A DNA stretch of 64,000 nucleotides from Sphingomonas sp. (GCF_003248515.1 NZ_QFOB01000006.1:62001-126000); one strand, 5' to 3'. Positions 54,408-63,190 are shown, numbered from the stretch's first letter. The notes: a model not told the origin generated them from the sequence alone. A program made the numbers and translations.

Positions 54408-55324
54408 CAGCCGGCGAAGAGCGCGCGCAACGCCGGCGCGGCGCGGGCGAGCAGATCGCGGCCGAGCGCCCCCGGCGCGGCCTGATCGTCGGATGCGAAT
54501 CGCGCTTCGCCCGCGACGTGCATTTCCCCCTGCTCGCCCAACAGTTCGGCACGCAGATGAATGGCGCCCGCCTCCTCCTCCACCGCGAGCGCCGCGACGG
54601 GCGAGCGGCAATCGGCGCCCAGCGCAGCGAGGAAAGCGCGCTCTACGGCGACGCAGCGATGCGTCTCCGCATGATCGATCGCGGCGAGCAGGCGCCGCGT
54701 TTCGGCGTTCGCCGCCAAAGTCTCGATTCCCACCGCGCCCTGCGCCGGCGCGGGCAGCATCGTCTCGATCGGGATGGCATGGCCGATATCGGCGCGGCCG
54801 AGCCGATCGAGCCCGGCGGCGGCCAGCAAGGTCGCATCCGCCTCACCCTCCGCCAGCTTGCGCAGGCGCGTATCGACATTGCCGCGAAACAGCGTGATCG
54901 AAAGATCGGGGCGCAGCCGGCGGAGTTGCGCGGCGCGGCGCGGCGACGATGTGCCGATCCGCGCGCCCTGTCCGAGCGACGCGACCGTCTCGGCGCCGAT
55001 CAGCCGATCGCGCACATCGGCCCGGGGCAGCATCGCCGCGATGACGATGCCATCCGGCCGGATCGTCTCGACATCCTTCATCGAATGGACGGCGAAATCG
55101 ATCTCGCCCGCGAACAGCGCCCGATCGAGTTCCTTGGTCCACAGCGCCTTGCCGCCGACGTCCGCCAGCGCCCGATCCTGGATGCGATCCCCGCTGGTGC
55201 GGATGGCGACGATCTCGATCGCCTGCTCATCCCAGCCGTGCACGGCGCGAAGCGCGCCCGCGACCATATTGGCCTGCGTCAGTGCAAGCGGGGAACCACG
55301 GGTGCCGAGACGGAGCGGAAACAT
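54407..55324 (-). CDS. hemC: Porphobilinogen deaminase (hydroxymethylbilane synthase)
   Basis: 305 aa. Polymerises four porphobilinogens for haem and related tetrapyrroles. The dipyrromethane-cofactor Cys is in LGADCRSPVAAL. Other blocks: GTRGSPLALTQA, KALWTKELDRALFAGEIDFAVHS(MKD), and SSPRRAAQLRR for the tetrapyrrole contact. The ATG at 55324 is used (a TTG 6 bases upstream is also in frame). A 15-bp inverted repeat at 55329-55343 contains its Shine-Dalgarno-like AAGGG. Confidence 0.96.
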   Translation of the reverse strand: MFPLRLGTRGSPLALTQANMVAGALRAVHGWDEQAIEIVAIRTSGDRIQDRALADVGGKALWTKELDRALFAGEIDFAVHSMKDVETIRPDGIVIAAMLPRADVRDRLIGAETVASLGQGARIGTSSPRRAAQLRRLRPDLSITLFRGNVDTRLRKLAEGEADATLLAAAGLDRLGRADIGHAIPIETMLPAPAQGAVGIETLAANAETRRLLAAIDHAETHRCVAVERAFLAALGADCRSPVAALAVEEEAGAIHLRAELLGEQGEMHVAGEARFASDDQAAPGALGRDLLARAAPALRALFAG

Positions 55325-55328
55325 GCGC

Positions 55329-55343
55329 AAGCCCTTAGGGCTT
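55329..55343. promoter_or_regulatory. Hairpin covering the hemC ribosome-binding site
   Basis: AAGCCCT-T-AGGGCTT on the plus strand: perfect 7-bp arms with a one-base centre. In the hemC mRNA it spans the AAGGG 7-8 bases before the ATG, so pairing could mask the ribosome-binding site. It may be a leader control element or coincidence. Confidence 0.45.
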
Positions 55344-55724
55344 CACAGGCTCGCGCGGAAGTGGAGGGTTGGCCGGGGACTCCGCGGGGTGGGAGATGCA
55401 AAGCCCCCGACCATAAGTTCCGATCCTGCGATCGGATTCAGATCAGATGGCGGACGGCGATTTCGAGAAGCCACATGCCGAACCCGCCGCAGAGCGCGAA
55501 GGGGAGCATGTTGGGCCTCGCCGGACCGTTCCGAACATCGGACACTGAAACATACCTCGTTGCGGCGGGGCGGGTGTTGGGGGGATGCCCCGCCGCTGGG
55601 GCGCCGATAGCGCGGGCGGCCGAAACCTCCGAGTAAACGAATGTAACGGAGCATGACTATTCGGCGGAGCGGCATCTCCCGCAAAGCTTCCCCGGCCGGC
55701 GATCAGGCTCTATGCGCCGCCATC
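55344..55724. other. Gap between divergent hemC and tsaD
   Basis: About 380 bp without a firm gene. On the minus strand a 23-codon reading frame with start at 55509 and stop at 55438 encodes a hydrophobic peptide (MLPFALCGGFGMWLLEIAV, then RHLI) preceded by GAGG. The rest is GC-rich; no convincing promoter pair could be named. TAACGGAG before 55653 lies near an in-frame ATG upstream of the tsaD start used here. Confidence 0.4.
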
Positions 55725-56756
55725 ATGCTGGTTCTCGGCCTCGAATCCTCCTGCGATGAAACGGCGGCGGCGCTTGTCGACGGCAGCCGCAAGGTTCTGT
55801 CCCACAGGTTGGCAACGCAGGAAGACGCGCATCGCCCCTATGGCGGGGTCGTACCCGAGATTGCCGCGCGCGCGCATGTCGAGCGGCTCATCCCGCTGGT
55901 GGAAGGCGCGCTGGACGATGCCGGCCTGCGCCTGGCCGATGTGAATGCGATCGCCGCCACGGCCGGGCCGGGCCTGATCGGCGGCGTGATGGTGGGCCTT
56001 GTCACCGGCAAGGCGCTGGCACTGGCGACGGGCAAGCCGCTGATCGCGATCAATCATCTGGAAGGGCACGCCCTCTCGCCACGCCTGGCCGATCCGGATC
56101 TGGCCTTTCCCTATGCGCTGCTGCTCGTCTCGGGCGGCCATTGCCAGTTGCTCGAGGTGCGCGGGCCAGGCGATTACCGGCGGCTCGCCACCACGATCGA
56201 CGACGCCGCCGGCGAGGCCTTCGACAAGACGGCCAAGCTGCTCGGCCTCGGTTTTCCCGGCGGCCCGGCGGTGGAAAAGGCCGCGCTGCTGGGCGATCCG
56301 TTCGCCGTGCCCCTGCCCCGCCCCCTGCTCGGTTCGCAGGAGCCGCATTTCTCCTTCGCGGGCCTCAAGAGCGCCGTCCTGCGCGCGCGCGACGCGGGCC
56401 TGTATCGGCCGGAAGATATCGCCGCCTCCTTCACGCAGGCCGTGATCGATTGCCTGATCGACAGGACGGCACGGGGCCTGCGACGGATGGAGGCGCCCAC
56501 CGCGCTGGTCGTCGCCGGGGGCGTCGCCGCCAACAGCGCGATCCGCGCCGCGCTGGAGCGGCTGGCAGTCGATCACGGCCTGCCTTTCATCGCGCCGCCC
56601 GGCTGGCTCTGCACGGATAATGCGGCGATGATCGCCTGGGCCGGGATCGAGCGTCATGCGTTGGGCTGGGACGATCCCCTCGATGTGGCGGCGCGCGCGC
56701 GCTGGCCGCTGGATCCATCCGCCGAAAAGGCACGCGGCGCCGGAGTGAAGGCATGA
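55725..56756 (+). CDS. tsaD: tRNA threonylcarbamoyladenosine synthase subunit TsaD
   Basis: 343 aa. With TsaB/TsaE it transfers the threonylcarbamoyl group to A37 of ANN-decoding tRNAs. ASKHA fold with ESSCDETAAALVDG (nucleotide phosphate), the metal-binding HxxxH in INHLEGHALSPRL, and GPGLIGGVMVG. The ATG at 55725 gives MLVLGLESSCDET as in homologues; a longer frame to 55653 exists. It is divergent from hemC, the standard alphaproteobacterial arrangement, and overlaps gpsA (ATGA). Confidence 0.96.
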   Translation: MLVLGLESSCDETAAALVDGSRKVLSHRLATQEDAHRPYGGVVPEIAARAHVERLIPLVEGALDDAGLRLADVNAIAATAGPGLIGGVMVGLVTGKALALATGKPLIAINHLEGHALSPRLADPDLAFPYALLLVSGGHCQLLEVRGPGDYRRLATTIDDAAGEAFDKTAKLLGLGFPGGPAVEKAALLGDPFAVPLPRPLLGSQEPHFSFAGLKSAVLRARDAGLYRPEDIAASFTQAVIDCLIDRTARGLRRMEAPTALVVAGGVAANSAIRAALERLAVDHGLPFIAPPGWLCTDNAAMIAWAGIERHALGWDDPLDVAARARWPLDPSAEKARGAGVKA

Positions 56757-57730
56757 AGCATATCGGCGTGATCGGAGCGGGTGCGTGGGGCACGGCGCTG
56801 GCGCAGGTGGCGGCGCAGAACGGCCCCGTCACGCTCTGGGCGTTCGAGCCCGAAGTGGCCGCCGCGATTAACGAGGTGCGAGAGAACAGCGCCTTCCTTG
56901 CCGGCGTACCGCTTTCGCCCGCCATCCGCGCCACCGCGCATATCGCCGATCTGGCGGCGTGCGATGCGCTGCTCGTGGTGACGCCCGCCCAGCATATGCG
57001 CGTGATCCTGCGTGCCGCGCCGGTTGACTCCACGCCGTTGCTGCTCTGCGCCAAGGGGATAGAGGCCGGCACGATGGCGCTGATGTCCGAAGCGGCCGCC
57101 GATGCCTGCCCGGATGCGCCGCTTGCCGCCCTTTCCGGGCCGACCTTCGCGGCGGAGGTCGCATCTGGCCTTCCCACAGCGGTGACGCTTGCCTGCGCGG
57201 ACGAAGGGCTCGGACGGCGGCTGTCGGAACGCATCGCCCTGCCCTCCTTCCGCCCCTATCGATCGACCGACGTGATCGGCGCGGAGATTGGCGGTGCGGT
57301 GAAGAACGTGCTCGCCATCGCCTGCGGGATCGTCGAAGGTGCGGCACTGGGCCGCAATGCGCGCGCGGCGCTGATCGCGCGCGGCTTCGCGGAAATGACG
57401 CGCTTCGGCCTCGCCCGTGGCGCCCGCGCGGAAACCTTGGCCGGCCTGGCGGGTCTTGGCGATCTGGTGCTCACCTGCTCGTCCGAACAGTCGCGCAATT
57501 TTTCGCTCGGCCTTGGCATAGGCCGGGGCGAAAGCGTGGCGTCCCTTATGTCCGATCGGCGCACGGTGGCGGAAGGGGCGTTCACCGCGCCCGTGCTGGT
57601 GCGGGCCGCCCGCGCGGCGGGCGCGGACATGCCGATCGCGGAGGCGGTTGCCTCCCTGCTCGCCGGAGACTGGACCGTCGCCGAGGCGATCGAGGCGCTG
57701 CTGGCGCGGCCGCTCCGAAGCGAGGGCTGA
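56753..57730 (+). CDS. gpsA: Glycerol-3-phosphate dehydrogenase [NAD(P)+]
   Basis: 325 aa. Makes sn-glycerol 3-phosphate for phospholipids. N-terminal GAGAWGTALAQV for NAD(P)H, KGIE, then the catalytic Lys in GAVKNVLAIACGI with the DVIGAEIGGAVKN block and RGFAEMTRFG. The Asn/Lys active site and the ALSGPTFAAEV motif are complete. Its start overlaps the tsaD stop. Normal length. Confidence 0.96.
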   Translation: MKHIGVIGAGAWGTALAQVAAQNGPVTLWAFEPEVAAAINEVRENSAFLAGVPLSPAIRATAHIADLAACDALLVVTPAQHMRVILRAAPVDSTPLLLCAKGIEAGTMALMSEAAADACPDAPLAALSGPTFAAEVASGLPTAVTLACADEGLGRRLSERIALPSFRPYRSTDVIGAEIGGAVKNVLAIACGIVEGAALGRNARAALIARGFAEMTRFGLARGARAETLAGLAGLGDLVLTCSSEQSRNFSLGLGIGRGESVASLMSDRRTVAEGAFTAPVLVRAARAAGADMPIAEAVASLLAGDWTVAEAIEALLARPLRSEG

Positions 57731-57820
57731 TCGGCGCCCGTGCGTGTCCGGTCGGTGGATGGGATCGGCCGGCCAAGCATTGCGATAGAGGCCGCCGCGT
57801 GCCAGATTCCCGCCATTCTT

Positions 57821-57826
57821 GGGGGG
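57821..57826 (+). promoter_or_regulatory. Ribosome-binding site choosing the 57835 start
   Basis: A G6 run 9 bases before the ATG at 57835 and only 3 before the ATG at 57829. Spacing favours 57835. Confidence 0.5.
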
Positions 57827-57834
57827 AAATGAAA

Positions 57835-58836
57835 ATGCGCTGCCTGCGCCTGATCGCGCTTTGCCTTGTTGCCGCGAGTCCGGCCCTGTCGCGCCCGGCT
57901 CCCTCGCAGACCGAGGGGCTGCGGCGGGCCGTCACCCGGTTCGCACCCGCCACCCCCGGCCACCTGGGCGTCGCGGCTATCGATCTGGAGAGTGGCGCCA
58001 CGCTTTCGATCGAGGGTGACGCCCGCTTCCCGATGGCGAGCACCGTCAAGATCGCCGTTGCCGCCGCCTTTCTCCACCAGGTGGAACAGGGGCGCCACCG
58101 GCTCGACGAGATGTTCACCCTCGACGAGACGATGCGTGCCCGATCCGAGGGGATTACGGAAACGCTGCCGCACCCCGGCGTCGCGCTCTCGGCGCTAAAC
58201 CTTCTCGAACTGATGCTGACGGTGAGCGACAACACCGCCGCCGACATGCTGATCGGGGCTGTCGGCGGGCCGCAGGCCGTAACCGACTGGCTCAAGGCTT
58301 CGGGCATCGAGGGGCAGCGCGCGGATCGCAGCATCGCCCGCCTGATCCTGGACGATGGCAACAAGCCGATGACGCCGGGCCTGAACGAGGCACAATCCCT
58401 CGCCCGCTTCGAACCGGTCGAGCCATGGAAGACGGATACCGAAGTGTGGCCGCCCAATCCCGCCTTCGACGCCGATCCGCGCGACAGTTCCACCCCGCTC
58501 GCCATGGCCACTCTTCTCGCCAGGCTCCATCAGGGCAAGCTGCTCTCGCCCGATCATACCAGGCTGCTGTTCGAGATCATGGCCCGCTGCAAGACGGGCA
58601 AGCCCAGGGTGATCGCCCTGCTCCCGCCCGATACGCCATGGGCGCACAAGACGGGCACGCTCGCTGGCATATCCAACGATGTCGGCGTGCTGACGCTCCC
58701 CAACGGCCACCACCTCGTCGTCGCGCTGTTCGCCTATGGCATCGCCGATGCCGCCGCGCGCAACCGGATGCTCGCGGATGTCGGGCGGCTGCTTTACGAT
58801 GGCTTCCTGATCCTCCCGCCCTCGCCCGCCAGATGA
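57835..58836 (+). CDS. Class A beta-lactamase-like exported serine hydrolase
   Basis: 333 aa with a signal peptide (about 19 residues, cleaved after ASPALS). Class A-type motifs: S69-T-V-K72, S131-D-N133, KTG in AHKTGTLAG. The region equivalent to the omega loop ExxLN reads D164-R-S-I-A-R-L-I, so the general base (Glu166) and Asn170 positions are Ile. A roughly 40-residue insert separates it from DSSTPLAMATLLA. Deacylation would be slow, so penicillin-binding or a different ester/amide substrate is more likely than efficient lactam hydrolysis. Probably periplasmic. Confidence 0.85.
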   Translation: MRCLRLIALCLVAASPALSRPAPSQTEGLRRAVTRFAPATPGHLGVAAIDLESGATLSIEGDARFPMASTVKIAVAAAFLHQVEQGRHRLDEMFTLDETMRARSEGITETLPHPGVALSALNLLELMLTVSDNTAADMLIGAVGGPQAVTDWLKASGIEGQRADRSIARLILDDGNKPMTPGLNEAQSLARFEPVEPWKTDTEVWPPNPAFDADPRDSSTPLAMATLLARLHQGKLLSPDHTRLLFEIMARCKTGKPRVIALLPPDTPWAHKTGTLAGISNDVGVLTLPNGHHLVVALFAYGIADAAARNRMLADVGRLLYDGFLILPPSPAR

Positions 58837-58873
58837 ACTGACGGCGCCGGCATCGCCCCGGAGAGCCGCCGGT

Positions 58874-60151
58874 TCAGGGGCGCTCGATCTCCATCCAGTC
58901 ATGCTGCGGCCGGCGATAATATTGGTCGAGTATCTCCAGCGCCATGCCGGTGGGCTTCACAGACTGGGAATTCCACAGGATCGCGACGCCCACCTTCTCG
59001 GCCGGATCGAACAGGATCATCGATCGATAGCCGCTCACGGCGCCGCGATGGCCGACAAGCTGATGCCCCTCATAATCGGTCTGGCGGAAGCCCAGTCCGT
59101 AACTGTTGAGCTTCTGGATCCGATCGTAGGGCGCCGATCCGTGCGGCGTATAGACGCGCGGCACGTGCAGCGTGAACAGCAGGCGCTGATTGAGCACGTT
59201 GGGCGCCCCGCCCATCTGCGCGCGCATCCAGATGCCCAGATCGATGATCGAACTGTTCATGCCGCCCGCCGCCGGCACGCGATAATAGGCTTCCTCGACA
59301 GGAAGCGTGCGGCGGCCATTGTGCGGCTGCGCCCAGCTCTTGGCGGTAATCAGCCCCTCGCGCGTGGTATTCGCGCTCGTCATGCCGAGCGGCCCGAAGA
59401 TCAGATCATGGGCGGCCTGATCGTACGTCTTGCCCGTCGCCTTCTCGATCGCCTCGTGGACCAGATCATAGCCGACATTCTGATAGCCGAAGCACGTGCC
59501 GGGCGGGCACATCGGATAAAGCGGCTCGAACGAGCGGCGGATCTCCGCCGGATCGACATTGTCTTCCAGCCGATCATCATAGGCATTCTTGACGATGCCC
59601 AGGCGGTGGGAGAGCGCGTCCGCCAGCGTCGCGACATTCTCATTGCCCTTGGGGAGGCGGATCGACGAGGACCATTTCGCGACGGGATCGTCGAGCGAAA
59701 GCTTGCCCCGCTGATCCAGCAGGGCCGTCATCGTTGCCGCCACGCCCTTTGACACCGAAGCCCAGCGGAAGAGCGTGGTCGGTAGCACCTTGTCGCCGCT
59801 ATCGGCCTTGGTTTCGCCATAGCCCTTCACGAAGGCCAACTGGCCATCCTCGACCACGGCAATCCCCATGCCGATCATGTCGCGCCGGCGCATGAGGGTC
59901 TCCGCCCGCGCCTCCACGCGATCGAAATCGATGCGGCCGTGCCTGGGATCCATCGGCCCGGCACCCAGCTTTCGCTCGGCGCGCGCGGCGATGCGCTGCC
60001 CCTGCCTGGCCGGCGTGAAATTGTGGCGCGCGAGCACGATGATCTCGACGAGCACGACCAGCAAAAGCAGCGCGATCAGGCTGCGCATCACCAGTGGCTC
60101 GCGCCAGAAAGCGCGGCGGCTGCGGGGGATTTTTGGGGAAGGTGGCGTCAC
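58874..60151 (-). CDS. Membrane-anchored serine hydrolase (class C beta-lactamase/D-aminopeptidase-like)
   Basis: 425 aa. N-terminal transmembrane helix (about 22-42, MRSLIALLLLVVLVEIIVLA) anchors a beta-lactamase-fold domain. SxxK is in WASVSKGVAATM, YxN in FGYQNVGYDLV, and the third motif lies in HRGAVSGYRSM (HxG in place of KTG), typical of esterase or D-alanyl carboxypeptidase-like members rather than AmpC. AGGMNSSIIDLGIWMRAQMGG is a further family block. Substrate unknown. It converges with the class A-like gene, 37 bases apart. Confidence 0.88.
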   Translation of the reverse strand: MTPPSPKIPRSRRAFWREPLVMRSLIALLLLVVLVEIIVLARHNFTPARQGQRIAARAERKLGAGPMDPRHGRIDFDRVEARAETLMRRRDMIGMGIAVVEDGQLAFVKGYGETKADSGDKVLPTTLFRWASVSKGVAATMTALLDQRGKLSLDDPVAKWSSSIRLPKGNENVATLADALSHRLGIVKNAYDDRLEDNVDPAEIRRSFEPLYPMCPPGTCFGYQNVGYDLVHEAIEKATGKTYDQAAHDLIFGPLGMTSANTTREGLITAKSWAQPHNGRRTLPVEEAYYRVPAAGGMNSSIIDLGIWMRAQMGGAPNVLNQRLLFTLHVPRVYTPHGSAPYDRIQKLNSYGLGFRQTDYEGHQLVGHRGAVSGYRSMILFDPAEKVGVAILWNSQSVKPTGMALEILDQYYRRPQHDWMEIERP

Positions 60152-60276
60152 GAAACTCTGGTCTTGTTGTCACGGCCAGATGTCGCGGACAGGCCCGCCC
60201 GCGTCAACGAAAGCCGCAACGCTTCGCCGCGCATGTGGTGCGACGAGGCGTTTAGGCCGGCACGCGCGAAGGGAGT

Positions 60277-62631
60277 TCAGGTCCTGATGCGGAATGTCAT
60301 GCCATAAGTGCGCGGATCGCTGGGCGTGCCGAGGATCAGGCCCGAATTGCCGGCCTGGATCGTCAGATTCTGGATGTAGTGCGACGCGAACAGATTGCGT
60401 GCGAAGAGCGCGACCTCCCAGCCCTTGTCGGAACGGAAGCCGAGGCTGCCGTTGGTGACATTATAACCGTGGATGAAGGTGTAGCGGGAGAGCGACGGAT
60501 CGCCATAATAGCCGCTGCGCCACGCGCTATCGGCATGAAGCACGATGGCACCACCCGGCACCGGCGGCGTCCAGTCGCCGCCGAGCGTGCCCACCCAGGT
60601 CGGCAGGCCGGAAAGGCGCCGGCCGGTGAGATTGCAGGCCGCCGTTGCCGACGTCTGATATTCCAGAGGACACGGCCCGGCGGGATAATCGGCATAGCGG
60701 CCATGCGCATATTCCAGCGCGGCGCGCAGCGAGAGCGTGTGCGTCACGAGTGCGGTGGCGTCCGCCTCGATCCCCTTCACCACCACCCCGGGAATGTTGG
60801 AGAGATAGCCGCGCAGCGCCACCGTCTGGCTGCTGTCCACGATCGTCGCCTGGAAATCGGTGACCCGCGTATAATAGGCATCCGCATTCAGGATCAGCCG
60901 CCGATCGAACAGGCGCGTCTTGATCCCCGCTTCCCAGGTGGTGTTCTTCTCCGGCCGCACGACGGCGGTGGAAAGGGCCGGCTGGTTGGCAGAGGTCAGC
61001 GCGAGGCCAGACATGTTGATCCCGCCCGATTTGAAGCCGCGCGCGAAGCTTCCATAGGCCATGATATCGTCGGTCAGCTGATAGCTCAGGTTCGCCCGCC
61101 CCGAGAGGCTGCCGTCATTGTCCCGCGCGGCATAGCTTTGCGGCCGCAGGATCGAGAGCTTGGCGTTGGCCAGCGTCGTGTTCGTGGTGGACAATCCGCC
61201 GAAGACGAACGTGTCATAGGTGCCGCGCTTGCGCTCATAGGTGTAACGCAGCCCCCCCGTGGCCGTCAGTCGCGACAGGATGCGCCAGTTCACCTCGCCG
61301 AACGCGGCATAGCTTTTCGAACGGAAATCGGTGGTGCCGTCCGTGCCATATCCATCCAGCAGGTTCTGCGGATACTGGCTGGCCGGGCCGAGCAGCCAAT
61401 AGGTGGCGGATGGCCCGTAAATGCTGATCGGATGGCCCCGCAGGCTCTGCTGGAAATAATAGAGGCCGGCGACATACGAGATCGGGCCATCACCGTTCGA
61501 GGCGACGCGCACTTCCTGGCTGAACTGGTGCTGGAGCGAAGGGATGTGCTGCGTCAGCTGGATCGGAATGCCGGTGTAGTCACGGTCGTTCGCTGCATCC
61601 CAGTCCCAGAAACGCCATCCGGAGACGGAGGTGATCGTGGCCCCGCCCATATCCCAGTCGGCTATCGCGGTGACGCCACCCTCGCTGGTGGAGACATCCA
61701 GCTGTGCGTCGATATCGGTCACGCGATCATAGGGATCCGTGCTGGGCGGCGTGTAGCCGATACCGGCGGCCAGTGCCGGATACTGACGGGCGGCCGATCG
61801 CTGGCTCTGGCCGACGCGCAAATAGACCTGCGTGCAGCAATTGCTGGAAAAGCCCGTATAATCCCCGATCAGGCGCAGCTTGAACGTCTCGGTCGGGGTG
61901 AACAGCAATTGCCCGCGCACCGCCTGATTGCCGATGCCATTGTGATCACCGCCTTTCACATTGCGGATCACGCCGTCGCGCCGTGTCGAAAGGGCGGAAA
62001 GGCGGATGGCGAGCTTGTCCTCCACGATCGGCGCGGAGGCCGAGGCGCGCACCTGCACGAAACGGTAATTGCCCAGCGAAAGCTCGGCCGATCCTTCAGG
62101 CGTGAAGCTCGGCGCCTTCGTCGTGATGTTGATCGCGCCGGCGGTGGTGTTCTTGCCGAACAGCGTTCCCTGCGGACCGCGCAACACCTCGATCTGCTCG
62201 ATGTCCGAAAAGTCGAACGCGGCCGTCGCCGGGCGCGCATGATAGACCTGATCGACATAGAAGCCGACGCCCGGCTCCAGCCCGTCATTGGCCTGGCTGA
62301 CCGCCACCACGCTGGAGCCGAGGCCTCGGATCGTGAAGGCCGTGTTGCGGGGATTGGCCGAACTGTAGTTCAGGCTGGGCGCGAGCAGGCTGAGCCCTTG
62401 CGTGTTCACCGTATAGCTGCGCTCGATCAGTTCGCTTCCCACCACGGAAAGCGCCGCGGGCACATGCTGCGCGTCCTCCGTCCGGCGCCGGGCCGTCACC
62501 ACCACCTCGGGCAGGCCGGCCAGCCCGGAGGATGCTTCAGGCGCAGGCGCAGCCGCCGGCTCCGCATGCACCTCTCCCGCCAGCGCGGATGCCATAAGGA
62601 TCGCGGCGAGCGCGGTAGCGGCCGATGTCAT
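60277..62631 (-). CDS. TonB-dependent outer-membrane receptor
   Basis: 784 aa. Signal peptide about 23 residues, then a plug domain with VVVTARRRTEDAQHVP (TonB box and start), the IRGLGSS and RGPQGTLFGKNTTAGAINI motifs, and a beta-barrel ending in TFRIRT (no terminal Phe). A vicinal cysteine pair (SSNCCTQVYL) is unusual in such barrels. The ATG at 62631 lies 28 bases from a ModE-like inverted repeat. The regulator gene is directly upstream on the same strand. The substrate is unknown; a metal oxyanion or its chelate is suggested by the operator only. Confidence 0.92.
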   Translation of the reverse strand: MTSAATALAAILMASALAGEVHAEPAAAPAPEASSGLAGLPEVVVTARRRTEDAQHVPAALSVVGSELIERSYTVNTQGLSLLAPSLNYSSANPRNTAFTIRGLGSSVVAVSQANDGLEPGVGFYVDQVYHARPATAAFDFSDIEQIEVLRGPQGTLFGKNTTAGAINITTKAPSFTPEGSAELSLGNYRFVQVRASASAPIVEDKLAIRLSALSTRRDGVIRNVKGGDHNGIGNQAVRGQLLFTPTETFKLRLIGDYTGFSSNCCTQVYLRVGQSQRSAARQYPALAAGIGYTPPSTDPYDRVTDIDAQLDVSTSEGGVTAIADWDMGGATITSVSGWRFWDWDAANDRDYTGIPIQLTQHIPSLQHQFSQEVRVASNGDGPISYVAGLYYFQQSLRGHPISIYGPSATYWLLGPASQYPQNLLDGYGTDGTTDFRSKSYAAFGEVNWRILSRLTATGGLRYTYERKRGTYDTFVFGGLSTTNTTLANAKLSILRPQSYAARDNDGSLSGRANLSYQLTDDIMAYGSFARGFKSGGINMSGLALTSANQPALSTAVVRPEKNTTWEAGIKTRLFDRRLILNADAYYTRVTDFQATIVDSSQTVALRGYLSNIPGVVVKGIEADATALVTHTLSLRAALEYAHGRYADYPAGPCPLEYQTSATAACNLTGRRLSGLPTWVGTLGGDWTPPVPGGAIVLHADSAWRSGYYGDPSLSRYTFIHGYNVTNGSLGFRSDKGWEVALFARNLFASHYIQNLTIQAGNSGLILGTPSDPRTYGMTFRIRT

Positions 62632-62658
62632 TGAATACCCCCCTCGGCATATCGCCGA

Positions 62659-62686
62659 ATCTCTATATTCATTGATATATAGAGAT
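62659..62686. promoter_or_regulatory. Perfect inverted repeat resembling a ModE (molybdate) box
   Basis: ATCTCTATAT, 8-bp spacer, ATATAGAGAT: perfect 10-bp arms. TATAT half-sites around a short spacer are the core of known ModE boxes. It lies 28 bp upstream of the receptor start, between it and the ModE-type gene end, so control of the receptor is likely. The outer bases (ATCTC rather than ATCG) differ from the model. Confidence 0.7.
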
Positions 62687-62723
62687 GATCCGCGCCGAGA
62701 TACTCCGCCCGGGCGAACGGGAT

Positions 62724-63116
62724 TCAGGCTTCGGGCACCGCCTCTCTCGCAGGTGGAACGGGCGTATCGCGGAGCATCGCCGCCAGTTCGCGGCAGGGCG
62801 GGCTTTCGGCCAGGGCGGCGGAGGCGGCCTCCAGCGCGCGATAGGCATCGATGGCGCGCCGGCCTGCAGGCGTGAGCCGCGCGCCGCGTTCGCGGCCACC
62901 GCCCGCCAGCGTTTCCACCACCGGATCGACGAAGCAGCGGTTCATCTCATCGACGAGCAACCACGCACGGCGATAGCTCATGTCCATCGCGCGCGCGGCA
63001 CCGGATATCGAATGCTCCCGATCGATCGCGGCCAGCAGATCGGCCTTGCCCGGCCCCATGGCGAAACGATCGCCGCAAAGAAGCCGCAGCTTAACCAGCA
63101 GGGATCCGATTTTCAT
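62724..63116 (-). CDS. ModE-type HTH regulator lacking molybdate-binding domains
   Basis: 130 aa. Winged HTH of the ModE N-terminal family: HSISGAARAMDMSYRRAWLLVDEMN, then the wing region VVETLAGGGRERGARLTPAGRRAIDAY. E. coli ModE has two C-terminal molybdate-binding (Mop) domains; here there are only about 20 residues after the DNA-binding unit, so ligand sensing must differ or need a partner. A perfect AAGGAGG (63123-63129) precedes the ATG at 63116. The receptor gene lies 92 bases downstream. Confidence 0.85.
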   Translation of the reverse strand: MKIGSLLVKLRLLCGDRFAMGPGKADLLAAIDREHSISGAARAMDMSYRRAWLLVDEMNRCFVDPVVETLAGGGRERGARLTPAGRRAIDAYRALEAASAALAESPPCRELAAMLRDTPVPPAREAVPEA

Positions 63117-63190
63117 CTGCAACCTCCTTTCGCGGCGGCCCGTATTTGATCGCGCGCCGGGATATGGCATCATTGGATTGGGTTTGGACT

